A stretch of DNA of 64,000 bases from Heliomicrobium undosum (GTDB lineage: Bacteria; Bacillota; Desulfitobacteriia; Heliobacteriales; Heliobacteriaceae). Location: assembly GCF_009877425.1 (NCBI RefSeq), contig NZ_WXEY01000001.1, forward strand, positions 248,001-312,000, in the 5' to 3' direction. Both the position numbers and the translations under genes were made by a program. The notes under the pieces are model-generated. The model worked only from the letters and a program-made list of their open reading frames with translations. It was not told the origin of the DNA and ran no database searches. How positions within the stretch are numbered: the first letter of the stretch is position 1; the number at the start of each line of letters is the position of its first letter. Below are positions 24,117 through 32,280 of this stretch, piece by piece.

Positions 24117-24806
24117 TTAGCCAATGACGACCAGAACCTCGCCGGCGTTGACCGCTTGGCCCTTCTTGACGCGGATCTCCTGAATGGTGCCCGCGTGGTC
24201 CGCCTGGATTTCGTTTTCCATCTTCATGGCTTCGAGGATGAGGACAGTGTCACCGGCCTTGACCACATCACCGACATTTTTGCGAACGTCCAGGATGGTC
24301 CCCGGCATGGGGGCGGTGATTCCGCCACCGCCGGCAGGGGCGGGAGCGGCGGCTTTCGGCGCAGCCTTCGGCGCGGCAGCGGCGGCCTTAGGAGCAGCAG
24401 CCGGAGCGGCTTTGGGGGCAACCGGGGCGGCGGCGCGGGCTACGGGAGCCGGAGCGGCAGCGGCCATGGCGCCTTCACCGGGAATTTCTTCGACTTCTAC
24501 ATAGAACATCTGGTTGTCGACACGGACTTTGAATCTCTTCACAAAAATTTCCCTCCCGCTGTCAGGCATTCGGGCAGCGATCTGCCTGGCAATCTCCTCA
24601 ACTGGGGTATCCGAGTCCCTCTGCCCCAAGGCATCGGCAAGACCCATGGTCTTCCAATCAGTGCGTCCGGCCCAGGCCGAGCGGGCGAAGCTCTGTCCGC
24701 CCGTCACTCTTCCCCGCCGCTTGATGCTGGCCATCTGATAGCCGATGGCCGACATGACAGCAGCGATGGCCGCTTGGCGACGACGTTTGCGGTCACGGTT
24801 TAGCAT
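24117..24806 (-). CDS. Biotin carboxyl carrier protein with an extra N-terminal domain
   Basis: The C-terminal 80 residues are a biotinyl domain with the EAMKMEN biotinylation site, preceded by a long Ala/Pro/Lys linker, as in 1.3S transcarboxylase and MmdC/OadA carriers. The first 88 residues (RRRQAAIAAVMSAIGYQM then a helical DTPVEEIARQIAARM) are not part of carriers. The A-A-I-A-A-V-M-S-A-I stretch recalls the C-terminal motif of the small MmdD/MmdE/OadG subunits. A GGGAGGG ribosome binding site precedes an in-frame GTG at 24542, which would yield the carrier alone (141 residues). The same frame may therefore make a fusion and a free carrier. It lies between the 12S and 5S genes. Confidence 0.85.
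   Translation of the reverse strand: MLNRDRKRRRQAAIAAVMSAIGYQMASIKRRGRVTGGQSFARSAWAGRTDWKTMGLADALGQRDSDTPVEEIARQIAARMPDSGREIFVKRFKVRVDNQMFYVEVEEIPGEGAMAAAAPAPVARAAAPVAPKAAPAAAPKAAAAAPKAAPKAAAPAPAGGGGITAPMPGTILDVRKNVGDVVKAGDTVLILEAMKMENEIQADHAGTIQEIRVKKGQAVNAGEVLVVIG
24540..24557 (-). promoter_or_regulatory. Internal ribosome binding site and GTG start for the free biotin carrier
   Basis: Within the fused frame, GGGAGGG (24551-24557) is followed after 8 bases by GTG (24540-24542). The product would begin MKRFKVRVDNQMFYVEVEE, the normal start of a carrier protein. Confidence 0.65.
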
Positions 24807-24854
24807 GTTTCGTTACCCAACCCCTTTCCAAAGGGGGGCGACACCCCCAGGACC

Positions 24855-26390
24855 TTAGACCGGGATGTTTCCGTTTTTCTTGCGCGGCCGGCTTTCGCGC
24901 TTGGTTGCCAGAGCATCCAGGGTGGCGATCAGGCGGCTGCGGGTTTCCCGCGGGTCGAGGATGTCTTCCACATAGCCGCGGGCGCAGGCGATAAACGGAT
25001 TGGAGACTTCTTCCCGGTACTTTTCGACCATCTGCTTGCGCATGGCGATGGGATCTTCGGCGCCTTCGATCTCCTTGCGGTAGATGATGTTGGCGGCGCC
25101 ATCGGGACCCATGACGGCGATTTCAGCCGTCGGCCAGGCGAAGGCGGCGTCACAACCGAGGGGCTTGCCGCACATGGCCAGATAGGCTCCGCCGTAGGCT
25201 TTGCGCAGGATGATGGTGATCTTGGGAACGCTCGCTTCCGAATAAGCGTAGAGCATCTTGGCGCCGTGCCGGATGATGCCGCCGTACTCCTGATTGGTGC
25301 CGGGCAGGAAGCCGGGCACGTCTTCGAAGGTCAGCAGGGGGATGTTGAAGGCGTTGCAGAAACGGACGAAGCGGGCCAGTTTGTCAGAGACGTCGATGTC
25401 GAGGCAACCGGCCAGGACCTTGGGCTGGTTGGCCAGGATGCCGACCACTTTGCCGTTCAGGCGACCAAAGGCGGTGATGCCGTTGGGCGCGAAGAGGGGC
25501 TGCACTTCGAAGAAGGAGCCGGCGTCGAGGATGCGCACCAGCACGTCGCGAACGTCATAGCCCTGGTTGGGGTTGGGGGGGATGATGGAGATCAGTTCTT
25601 CCGGATCGAACTCGGGCTCGACCGGATCGACGACCGGGGGCTCTTCCATGTTGTTGGAGGGCAGGTAGGAGAGCAAGGCGCGGATCTGCTCGAAGCACTC
25701 CAGTTCACTGTCCGCCATGAAGTGCGCCACACCGGACTTCTGGTTGTGAGTGAGGGCGCCGCCGAGGGTCTCGGGCGACACGTCCTCGCCGGTGACCGCC
25801 TTGATGACCTGGGGACCGGTGATGAACATGCGGGAGATGCCGTTCACCATGAAAATGAAGTCGGTAAGGGCGGGAGAGTAGACGGCGCCGCCGGCGCAGG
25901 GACCGAGGATGGCCGAGATCTGGGGAATGACGCCGGAGGAGAGCGTGTTGCGGTAGAAGATGCTGCCGTATCCTTCCAGGGCGTCGACGCCTTGTTGAAT
26001 CCGCGCGCCGCCGGAATCGTTCAAGCCGAGGCAGGGCACGCCGTTTTTCAGGGCCAGGTCCATGACCTTGACGATCTTGTCGGCATGGGCCTTCGAGAGG
26101 GAACCGCCGGAAACAGTGAAGTCCTGGGCGTAGATATAGACCACACGGCCTTCGACTGTGCCGTGGCCGACAACAACGCCTTCACCGGGGTTTTCCAGTT
26201 TGTCGAAGTTGCTGTCACCGACGAATACACCGAGTTCAACGAAGGAACCGGGATCGAGCAGGGCTTCGATGCGCTCGCGGGCGGTCATCTTGCCAGACTC
26301 GTGCTGCTTGGCGATCCGTTTGGGGCCGCCGCCCTGGGTGATCTTCTCGCGGAATTTCGCCAACTGAGCCAAACGTTCTTCCATGTTCAA
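24855..26390 (-). CDS. mmdA: Methylmalonyl-CoA carboxyltransferase 12S subunit (MmdA/PccB family)
   Basis: About 511 residues of the acyl-CoA carboxyltransferase family. MTARERIEALLDPGSFVELG, the oxyanion-loop GGARIQQGVDALEGYG, GPCAGGAVYSPALTDF, and the second domain with FEDVPGFLPGTNQEYGGIIRHGAKMLYAYSE and AYGGAYLAMC are all typical. It transfers carboxylate between methylmalonyl-CoA (or propionyl-CoA) and biotin. In a transcarboxylase it is the 12S core; in Na+-pumping decarboxylases it is the alpha subunit, but no beta subunit gene is here. A TTG at 26390 lies 9 bases after GGGAGGG, and an ATG two codons later is possible. Two small hairpins flank it (24821-24848 and 26452-26468). Confidence 0.92.
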   Translation of the reverse strand: MNMEERLAQLAKFREKITQGGGPKRIAKQHESGKMTARERIEALLDPGSFVELGVFVGDSNFDKLENPGEGVVVGHGTVEGRVVYIYAQDFTVSGGSLSKAHADKIVKVMDLALKNGVPCLGLNDSGGARIQQGVDALEGYGSIFYRNTLSSGVIPQISAILGPCAGGAVYSPALTDFIFMVNGISRMFITGPQVIKAVTGEDVSPETLGGALTHNQKSGVAHFMADSELECFEQIRALLSYLPSNNMEEPPVVDPVEPEFDPEELISIIPPNPNQGYDVRDVLVRILDAGSFFEVQPLFAPNGITAFGRLNGKVVGILANQPKVLAGCLDIDVSDKLARFVRFCNAFNIPLLTFEDVPGFLPGTNQEYGGIIRHGAKMLYAYSEASVPKITIILRKAYGGAYLAMCGKPLGCDAAFAWPTAEIAVMGPDGAANIIYRKEIEGAEDPIAMRKQMVEKYREEVSNPFIACARGYVEDILDPRETRSRLIATLDALATKRESRPRKKNGNIPV

Positions 26391-26511
26391 GGGAATGATC
26401 CCTCCCAATCTTCATACGCCTGTTTTTGTGGATCTATGTTGCGCCCCCTCCCCCCGCGTCATGCGGGGATCGACGGGCCACAGCAGAAATGGTGGTGTGG
26501 CGACGCCGGTC

Positions 26512-27336
26512 TTACTTCAGTTTGCCGGGGCGCTGGCAGAGTTCGACCAGGTGGCCGAAGGTGCCTTTCGGATGGAGGAAGGCGATGTCAGCGCCGCCGG
26601 CGCCGCGCCGCGGTTTTTGGTCGATGAGAGGAACGCCAGCCTTTTTTAGTTCTTCCAGTTTGGCTTCCAGGTCATCGACGCGGTAGGCCACGTGCTGGAT
26701 CCCTTCGCCGTTCTTGGCGATGAACTTGGCGATGGGGCCTTCCGGATCGGTCGACTCGAGGAGTTCCACCTCGGCGTCGCCCGAGGGCAGGAAGGCGACG
26801 CGGACCTTCTGCTCGGCAACCTCTTCGATGGCGGTGCACTTGATGCCGATGACGTTCTCATAGAAGGCGATGGCCGCCTTCAGATCCTTTACAGCGATGC
26901 CGACATGGTCGATGTGCAGGATTTCAGGCTTTTTTTTTGGGCCGTAGAAGCGCTCTTCGATGAAGGCGACTACGTCCCGCGTGTCCGTGCCGGGGGTAAA
27001 GATTTCAGCCACACCCGATTCCTTCAGGAAGGGGATGTCGTCGTCAGGGATGACGCCGCCGCCGAGGACGAGGACGTCGTTCAGTCCCTGGGCGCGGAGG
27101 CCTTCCACCACCTGCGGGAAGAGGGCGCTGTGGGCGCCGGAGAGCGAACTCAGGGCAACCACTTGGGCGTCTTCCTGGATGGCGACTTCAACGATCTGGG
27201 CCGGCGTCTGGCGCAGGCCAGTGTAGATGACTTCCATGCCGGCGTCCCGGAGCGCTTGGGCGATGACTTTAGCGCCGCGGTCGTGGCCGTCGAGGCCCGG
27301 TTTGGCAACTACTACGCGAATCGGTTTCTTTTCCAT
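26512..27336 (-). CDS. Fusion of the B12-binding methylmalonyl-CoA mutase subunit and methylmalonyl-CoA epimerase
   Basis: Residues 1-131 are the cobalamin-binding domain of methylmalonyl-CoA mutase: DGHDRG (residues 16-21) supplies the cobalt-coordinating His18, and SSLSGAHS and LGGGVIP line the nucleotide tail. Residues 137-274 are a complete methylmalonyl-CoA epimerase of the VOC fold ([40 protein letters not shown]) with its metal histidines and glutamate. The parts are usually separate genes. The joint is encoded by nine A ([10 protein letters not shown]). It lies just downstream of the mutase catalytic subunit, 21 bases apart, so mutase and epimerase steps are physically joined. GGGGAGGG precedes the ATG. 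Confidence 0.93.
   Translation of the reverse strand: MEKKPIRVVVAKPGLDGHDRGAKVIAQALRDAGMEVIYTGLRQTPAQIVEVAIQEDAQVVALSSLSGAHSALFPQVVEGLRAQGLNDVLVLGGGVIPDDDIPFLKESGVAEIFTPGTDTRDVVAFIEERFYGPKKKPEILHIDHVGIAVKDLKAAIAFYENVIGIKCTAIEEVAEQKVRVAFLPSGDAEVELLESTDPEGPIAKFIAKNGEGIQHVAYRVDDLEAKLEELKKAGVPLIDQKPRRGAGGADIAFLHPKGTFGHLVELCQRPGKLK
26930..26938 (-). promoter_or_regulatory. Nine-A slippery run at the joint of the mutase/epimerase fusion
   Basis: On the coding strand the frame is CCA AAA AAA AAG, which contains the heptamer A AAA AAG in the same register as the dnaX frameshift site. After a -1 ribosomal shift, or after insertion of one extra A by RNA polymerase, the next codons are GCC TGA. The product would then be the B12-binding subunit alone, ending GPKKKA. 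Confidence 0.55.
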
Positions 27337-27357
27337 GGTACGATCGACCCTCCCCGC

Positions 27358-29031
27358 TTAGAAAATGATTTGTTGACGATATTCCCCGAAGACTTCCCGC
27401 ATGACGCCGCAGATTTCGCCTAGGGAGGCGTAGACCTTCACAGCGTCAATGATGACAGGCATCATGTTCTCGTTGCCTTGAGCGGCAGCGCGGACGCGGG
27501 CCAGGGCGTTTTGCACAGCCACATTGTCGCGGGATTCTTTGACCTGTTTCAGCTTGGCCTTCTGGGCTTCGCCGAGGGCCGGGTCGACTTTGAGCAGGCC
27601 TTTGGGCGGCTCTTCCTTCATCTGGAACTTGTTGACGCCGATAACAACGTTGTCGCCGGATTCAACGCCCTTCTGGTAACGGTAGGCGCTGGCCTGGATT
27701 TCACGCTGCATGTATTCGATGGCGTTGGGCGCCCCGCCCAGATCGTCGATCTTCTGGATGTATTCTTTGGCCTTGGCTTCGAGCTGGTTGGTGAGGGATT
27801 CAATGTAGTAGGAACCGCCCAGGGGGTCGACCACATCGGCGGCGCCGATCTCGTAGCCGATGACCTGCTGGGTCCGCAGGGCGATGAGCACCGACTCTTC
27901 GTTGGGCAGCGCCAGCGCTTCGTCCTTGGAGTTGGTGTGCAACGACTGGGTGCCGCCGAGGACGGCCATGAGGGCCTGGAAGGCGACGCGCATGATGTTG
28001 ACGTTGGGTTGTTGGGCCGTGAGGGTGGAACCGGCCGTCTGGGTGTGCACGCGGAACGCCCAGGAACGGGGGTTCGTGGCGCCGAAGCGCTCTTTCATGA
28101 TCGTGGCCCAGAGGCGGCGAGCCGCCCGGAACTTGGCGATCTCTTCGAAGAAGTTCAGGTGGGCGTTGAAGAAGAAGGAGAGACGGGGGGCGAACTTATC
28201 CACATCCAGTCCGGCGTTGATGGCGGCCTGGACATAGGCGATGCCGTCCGCCAGGGTGAAGGCGATCTCCTGAGCAGCGCTGGAGCCGGCTTCACGGATG
28301 TGGTAGCCCGAGATGGAGATGGTGTTCCAGTTGGGCACCTTTTCGGCGCAGTAGGCGAAGATATCGGTGATCAGGCGCATCGACGGCGCCGGCGGGAAGA
28401 TGTAGGTGCCGCGGGCGATGTATTCCTTGAGGATATCGTTTTGGATGGTGCCGGCGATCTTGTCGGCGCTGACGCCCTGCTTCTCGGCGACGGCGATGTA
28501 CATGGCCAGCAACACCGCAGCAGGGGCGTTGATGGTCATCGACGTGGAGACCTTGTCAAGAGGGATCTTGTCGAAGAGGATCTCCATGTCGGCCATGGTG
28601 TCGATGGCGACGCCGACCTTGCCGATCTCGCCCTGGGAGAGGGGATCGTCCGAGTCGTAGCCGATCTGGGTGGGCAGGTCGAAGGCGCAGGACAGACCGG
28701 TCTGACCTTGTGCAAGCAGGTAGCGGAAGCGCTCGTTCGACTGCTCGGCGGTGCCGAAGCCGGCGTACTGGCGCATGGTCCAGTGGCGGCCGCGATACAT
28801 GTTCGGCTGCACCCCGCGGGTGAAGGGGTACTCACCGGGGAAACCGAGATCACGGGCGTAGTCGATATCGGCTACGTCATCAGGGGTGTAGAGGGTGTTC
28901 ATGGTGATACCGGAATCGGTGGCAAACACGGCGCGGCGTTCGGGCGCCTTTTTCAGGACCTTGCCCAGCGAGTTCTCCTGCCACTTTGCTTTTGCTTCAC
29001 TGACTTGTGCGACTTTTTCCGAATCAAACAC
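27358..29031 (-). CDS. mcmA: Methylmalonyl-CoA mutase, catalytic large subunit
   Basis: A 557-residue TIM-barrel subunit of the two-gene archaeal/clostridial type. [81 protein letters not shown] and [20 protein letters not shown] are all classical mutase signatures. It converts succinyl-CoA and (R)-methylmalonyl-CoA by a radical rearrangement, together with the B12 domain encoded by the next gene. The GTG start at 29031 follows AAAGGAGG; the open frame runs 22 codons further upstream without a ribosome binding site. A GC-rich hairpin (29127-29155) separates it from sucD. Confidence 0.96.
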   Translation of the reverse strand: MFDSEKVAQVSEAKAKWQENSLGKVLKKAPERRAVFATDSGITMNTLYTPDDVADIDYARDLGFPGEYPFTRGVQPNMYRGRHWTMRQYAGFGTAEQSNERFRYLLAQGQTGLSCAFDLPTQIGYDSDDPLSQGEIGKVGVAIDTMADMEILFDKIPLDKVSTSMTINAPAAVLLAMYIAVAEKQGVSADKIAGTIQNDILKEYIARGTYIFPPAPSMRLITDIFAYCAEKVPNWNTISISGYHIREAGSSAAQEIAFTLADGIAYVQAAINAGLDVDKFAPRLSFFFNAHLNFFEEIAKFRAARRLWATIMKERFGATNPRSWAFRVHTQTAGSTLTAQQPNVNIMRVAFQALMAVLGGTQSLHTNSKDEALALPNEESVLIALRTQQVIGYEIGAADVVDPLGGSYYIESLTNQLEAKAKEYIQKIDDLGGAPNAIEYMQREIQASAYRYQKGVESGDNVVIGVNKFQMKEEPPKGLLKVDPALGEAQKAKLKQVKESRDNVAVQNALARVRAAAQGNENMMPVIIDAVKVYASLGEICGVMREVFGEYRQQIIF

Positions 29032-29170
29032 GAACCGATGAACCTCCTTTCGAACTTGGGAACGAATGGTGCGGTGTCCTTCTCGCCCGTGGATCACATG
29101 TTTCCTGACCGCCTGTTCAAGGGGAAGTCCGGGCCGCCGCTCAGCGCGGCGGCGCCGGGTTCCGCTTCGT

Positions 29171-30040
29171 TCAGGGATGGCCGAGCAATGTCTGGACTTT
29201 TTCTACGACTTCGTAGGGGAAGGTGGCCACTTGTGCGCCGGCTGCAGTCAGAGCCTTCACTTTTCCTTCGTAAGTGCCCTTGCCGCGCTCGATGATCGCG
29301 CCCGCATGACCCATCCGCTTGCCCGGAGGGGCGCTCTTCCCGGCCAGGTATGCGACGACAGGCTTGCTCATGGTCTTGATAAACTCGGCCGCCTCTTCTT
29401 CGGCGTTGCCGCCGATCTCGCCCACCAGGACGACACATTTGGTATCTGGGTCGACCTCAAACCGCTTGAGCATATCCACAAATGATGAACCCGGGACACG
29501 GTCTCCGCCGAGACCGACGACACTGGTCTGACCGATGCCGACATTCGTCAAGGAACCGACGATCTCATAGGTCAAGGTTCCCGAACGGGCCACGACGCCG
29601 ACCGGACCCGGGGAGAAGGCGACGTTGGGGAGGATGCCCAGCTTGCACTTCCAAGAGGCCATGCCGAAGGTGTTGGGTCCAATGATGACTGCTTCCTTCA
29701 GTTTGGCCCGATTGACTATGATTAACTCATCCTGCACCGGGATATGTTCGGTGATGATGACGATGACTTTGATGCCTGCTTCGATAGCTTCCAGCGCTGC
29801 GTCTTTGCAGAAGGCCGCCGGAATAAACAACACCGTTGCGTCGATGGCGTGATGCTCGCAGGCTTCTTGGACCGTCTCGTAGAGGGGCACGCCCTCGTAG
29901 AGGCTGCCGCCCTTCCCCGGCGCAACGCCGGACACGACGTTGGTCCCGAAGGCCCGCATCTGCCGGAAATGGAAACTTCCTTGTTTGCCCGTGATCCCCT
30001 GAATAAGTACGTTCGATGCCTCATCGACCAGGATCGCCAT
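29171..30040 (-). CDS. sucD: Succinyl-CoA synthetase, alpha subunit
   Basis: The 289-residue CoA-binding and ligase subunit. [11 protein letters not shown]-type N-terminus, GVAPGKGG for Co[26 protein letters not shown]-like [12 protein letters not shown], and the phospho-histidine in [16 protein letters not shown] are all visible. It pairs with SucC to interconvert succinate plus CoA plus ATP (or GTP) and succinyl-CoA. The ATG starts 3 bases after the sucC stop, with GGGGAGGGGG in the sucC end, so translation is likely coupled. Placed in front of the mutase genes, it feeds succinyl-CoA into methylmalonyl-CoA. Confidence 0.96.
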   Translation of the reverse strand: MAILVDEASNVLIQGITGKQGSFHFRQMRAFGTNVVSGVAPGKGGSLYEGVPLYETVQEACEHHAIDATVLFIPAAFCKDAALEAIEAGIKVIVIITEHIPVQDELIIVNRAKLKEAVIIGPNTFGMASWKCKLGILPNVAFSPGPVGVVARSGTLTYEIVGSLTNVGIGQTSVVGLGGDRVPGSSFVDMLKRFEVDPDTKCVVLVGEIGGNAEEEAAEFIKTMSKPVVAYLAGKSAPPGKRMGHAGAIIERGKGTYEGKVKALTAAGAQVATFPYEVVEKVQTLLGHP

Positions 30041-30042
30041 GA

Positions 30043-31170
30043 TTACGCCCCCTCCCCGCGTTTTGCAAGCGCAACGGCCATTTGGGCGGCCGTTTTCATA
30101 TCCCGATAGGCGTCGATACCGACTTCCTTCAGGATGCGAACACCAGCCTCTTCGTTGGTGCCGACCATGCGGACGACGACCGGGACGGGGATGCCGATAT
30201 TCCGCTTTACCTGCGCCAGGGCATTGGCGACGTCGTCACAGCGGGTGATCCCGCCAAATATGTTGATAAAGATGACCTTGGGGTTCTGAGCCAGGAGGAT
30301 GCTGATCGCTTTGGCCGTGCCTTCCACGCCCGTTCCGCCGCCGGCGTCCATGAAATTGGCCGGATGGCCGCCGAAGAGTTGCACCATGTCCAGGGTGCCC
30401 ATGGTGATGCCGGCGCCGTTGGCCATGATGGCGATGTCGCCTCCCAGTTCGACGAAAGAGCCAACCCCGGCCGCCTTAGCCATCTTTTCCACTTCGGTCA
30501 TGTCTTCGTCGACGAAGGGGATGTCCTTCTGGCGGTAGAGGGCGCTGTCGTCAATGGTTAGCTTGGCGTCTGCGGCGATCAGGTGGTCGCCGGAGATGAC
30601 CAGGGGGTTGATCTCGACCAGTTCGGCATCCTTGTGATTTAGGATACAATACATTTTCGACAGGATGTCAGAAAACTCCTTGGCAAGATTGCCGCGGAGA
30701 CCAATTTTTCTCGCCACATCCCTGGCAAGAAAGGCCGGTAACCCTAAAAAGACGTCCAAATGGGTTTTGACGATGTCCGCTTCGTCCTGTTCCTCGATGT
30801 CCATGCCGCCTTTGGCCGAGGCGATCACGACAGGCGCTTTGGCAGCGCCGTCGATGGTGATGGCCACATACAGTTCTGCGTCGATCTTCAGCTTTTCCTC
30901 GACGAGGATGCGCTGGACCGGCAGGCCCTGAACCGTCATGGACAGCACCTGGGCAGCCGCTTGGGCGGCTTCCTCCGGGGTGTCGGCAAACTTGATGCCG
31001 CCGGCTTTTCCCCGTTTGCCCGAAAGGACCTGGGACTTGATGACGACCGGCTTGCCGATCTCCGCCGCCACTTTCGCCGCATCTTCCGGCGTCAGGACCA
31101 TGCGGCCCTGGGGAACCAGAATGCCGAACCGCGCGAAGATCTCCTTCCCCATGTACTCGAAGCACTTCAC
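30043..31170 (-). CDS. sucC: Succinyl-CoA synthetase, beta subunit
   Basis: The 375-residue nucleotide-binding subunit begins MKCFEYMGKEIFARFGI, the ATP-grasp start typical of SucC. GKRGKAGGIKFADTPEEA, ELVEINPLV and the GGHPANFMDAGGG and NIFGGITRCDDVA loops that contact the alpha subunit follow. The GTG at 31170 follows AAGGAGGG at 11 bases and fits the family start; an upstream frame extends 18 codons but lacks support. It is the first gene of the seven-gene operon that continues to 22658. No convincing promoter was found in the 300 bases upstream. Confidence 0.95.
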   Translation of the reverse strand: MKCFEYMGKEIFARFGILVPQGRMVLTPEDAAKVAAEIGKPVVIKSQVLSGKRGKAGGIKFADTPEEAAQAAAQVLSMTVQGLPVQRILVEEKLKIDAELYVAITIDGAAKAPVVIASAKGGMDIEEQDEADIVKTHLDVFLGLPAFLARDVARKIGLRGNLAKEFSDILSKMYCILNHKDAELVEINPLVISGDHLIAADAKLTIDDSALYRQKDIPFVDEDMTEVEKMAKAAGVGSFVELGGDIAIMANGAGITMGTLDMVQLFGGHPANFMDAGGGTGVEGTAKAISILLAQNPKVIFINIFGGITRCDDVANALAQVKRNIGIPVPVVVRMVGTNEEAGVRILKEVGIDAYRDMKTAAQMAVALAKRGEGA

Positions 31171-31531
31171 TGTTTTCAATGCCCTCCTTGTTCGCTGTTG
31201 ATATGTTAACCCTTTCGGGGCCAACCCTTACCTGTAGACGGAAAGGTTTTTTAACAAATCGACAGTGGACAATGGCATTGCGGTGACCGGTGGTGGAGAT
31301 GACGCTACGGTCGCTGCTGCGGTTTGGAGCGCGATACACTGTCTGCAAGGATTATGTATGGATAGGTGAATCGATGCATGTATGTATAGGTCGCGGGTCG
31401 CAGTGGCGAATCAAGCAAGCCCTAGGACAACCCATTTCCGGGCGGTGGAAGACCTAGCCGGGGCCCCGCCCCAGCTAGGTCGTTTTATTAAACCGATGAA
31501 GAAGGAACCATGCGAATCAGGTGCAGCGCGA
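31171..31531. other. Region between sdhB and sucC, with one strong palindromic hairpin
   Basis: No gene is seen here. At 31452-31482 GACCTAGC and GCTAGGTC bracket an inner GGGGC/GCCCC pair, forming a near-perfect 31-base hairpin. It is followed on the plus strand by GTTTTATT but on the minus strand by no T-tract, so it may act as an RNA 3'-end stabiliser for sdhCAB rather than a terminator. The rest should contain the sucC promoter, which I could not place. An AT-rich stretch with repeated ATGTAT lies at 31354-31390. Confidence 0.5.
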
Positions 31532-32278
31532 TTAGGAGCGGAGCGCCCGGTCAATCCAACGGAACACCGTCTGCCGGCCGATGTCGGCGATGGAGGTGGT
31601 CAGGGGGATTTCTTTCGGGCAGACGCGGACGCAGTTCTGGGCGTTGCCGCAGTCAGTGATGCCGCCCGGGCCCATGACGGAGTCAAGGCGATCATGGGAC
31701 TGCATTTCACCGGTGGGATGGGCGTTGAAGAGGCGGACCTGGGAGATGGCGGCCGGACCGATGAAGGCCGACTTCTGGTTGTAGTTGGGGCAGGACTCGG
31801 CGCAGCAGCCGCAGGTCATGCAACGGGAGAGGGGGTAGGCCCACTCCTGGTCGCGGGGAGCCATGCGGGGGCCGGCGCCCAGGTCATAGGTGCCGTCGAT
31901 GTCGATCCATGCCTTCACCTTTTTCAGGCTCTCGAACATCCGGGTCCGGTCGACCTGCAGGTCGCGGATCAGGGTGAACTTGGAGAGCGGTTCGAGGGTG
32001 ATGGGCTGGCTCAGTTGGTCCACCAGAGCCGAGCAGGCCTGGCGGGGTTTGCCGTTGACGACCATGCTGCAAGCGCCGCAGACTTCTTCCAGGCAGTTGC
32101 ACTCGAAGACGACAGGGGTCGTCTTCTGGCCGTTGGCCAGCACGGGGTTCTTTTGAATGTCCTGCAACATGGCAATCACGTTGAGGTTCTTCCGGTAAGG
32201 AATGGCGAACTCTTCCCAACGCGGGGTCCCGTTCGGACCGTCTTGCCGCTTTACACGCAAACGAATCGTTTCGGCCAT
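31532..32278 (-). CDS. sdhB: Succinate dehydrogenase/fumarate reductase iron-sulfur subunit
   Basis: A 248-residue protein with three cluster sites. The N-terminal [2Fe-2S] ferredoxin fold has CNCLEEVCGAC and a later C, and the C-terminal half has CMTCGCCAESCP and CGNAQNCVRVCPKEIP for [4Fe-4S] and [3Fe-4S] clusters. It carries electrons between the flavoprotein and the heme b anchor on the inner membrane face. Gene order sdhC-sdhA-sdhB and sequence style match Bacillus-type enzymes with menaquinone. In the propionate cycle it would run as fumarate reductase. The ATG is 2 bases after the sdhA stop. Confidence 0.95.
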   Translation of the reverse strand: MAETIRLRVKRQDGPNGTPRWEEFAIPYRKNLNVIAMLQDIQKNPVLANGQKTTPVVFECNCLEEVCGACSMVVNGKPRQACSALVDQLSQPITLEPLSKFTLIRDLQVDRTRMFESLKKVKAWIDIDGTYDLGAGPRMAPRDQEWAYPLSRCMTCGCCAESCPNYNQKSAFIGPAAISQVRLFNAHPTGEMQSHDRLDSVMGPGGITDCGNAQNCVRVCPKEIPLTTSIADIGRQTVFRWIDRALRS

Positions 32279-32280
32279 GA

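Noticed and set aside
26930-26938. The nine-A run as an assembly error splitting two real genes
   Set aside because: With ten A the B12 subunit would end at once, but the epimerase would then have no start codon or ribosome binding site. The fused frame is the simpler reading, although the error cannot be excluded without reads.
27478-29295. A plus-strand frame of 605 codons opposite methylmalonyl-CoA mutase
   Set aside because: Antisense shadow with no motif or ribosome binding site; the mutase signatures lie on the minus strand.
31452-31482. The strong hairpin after sdhB as an intrinsic terminator for sdhCAB
   Set aside because: On the minus strand no T-tract follows the stem; the T-rich side is on the plus strand, where no gene needs it.
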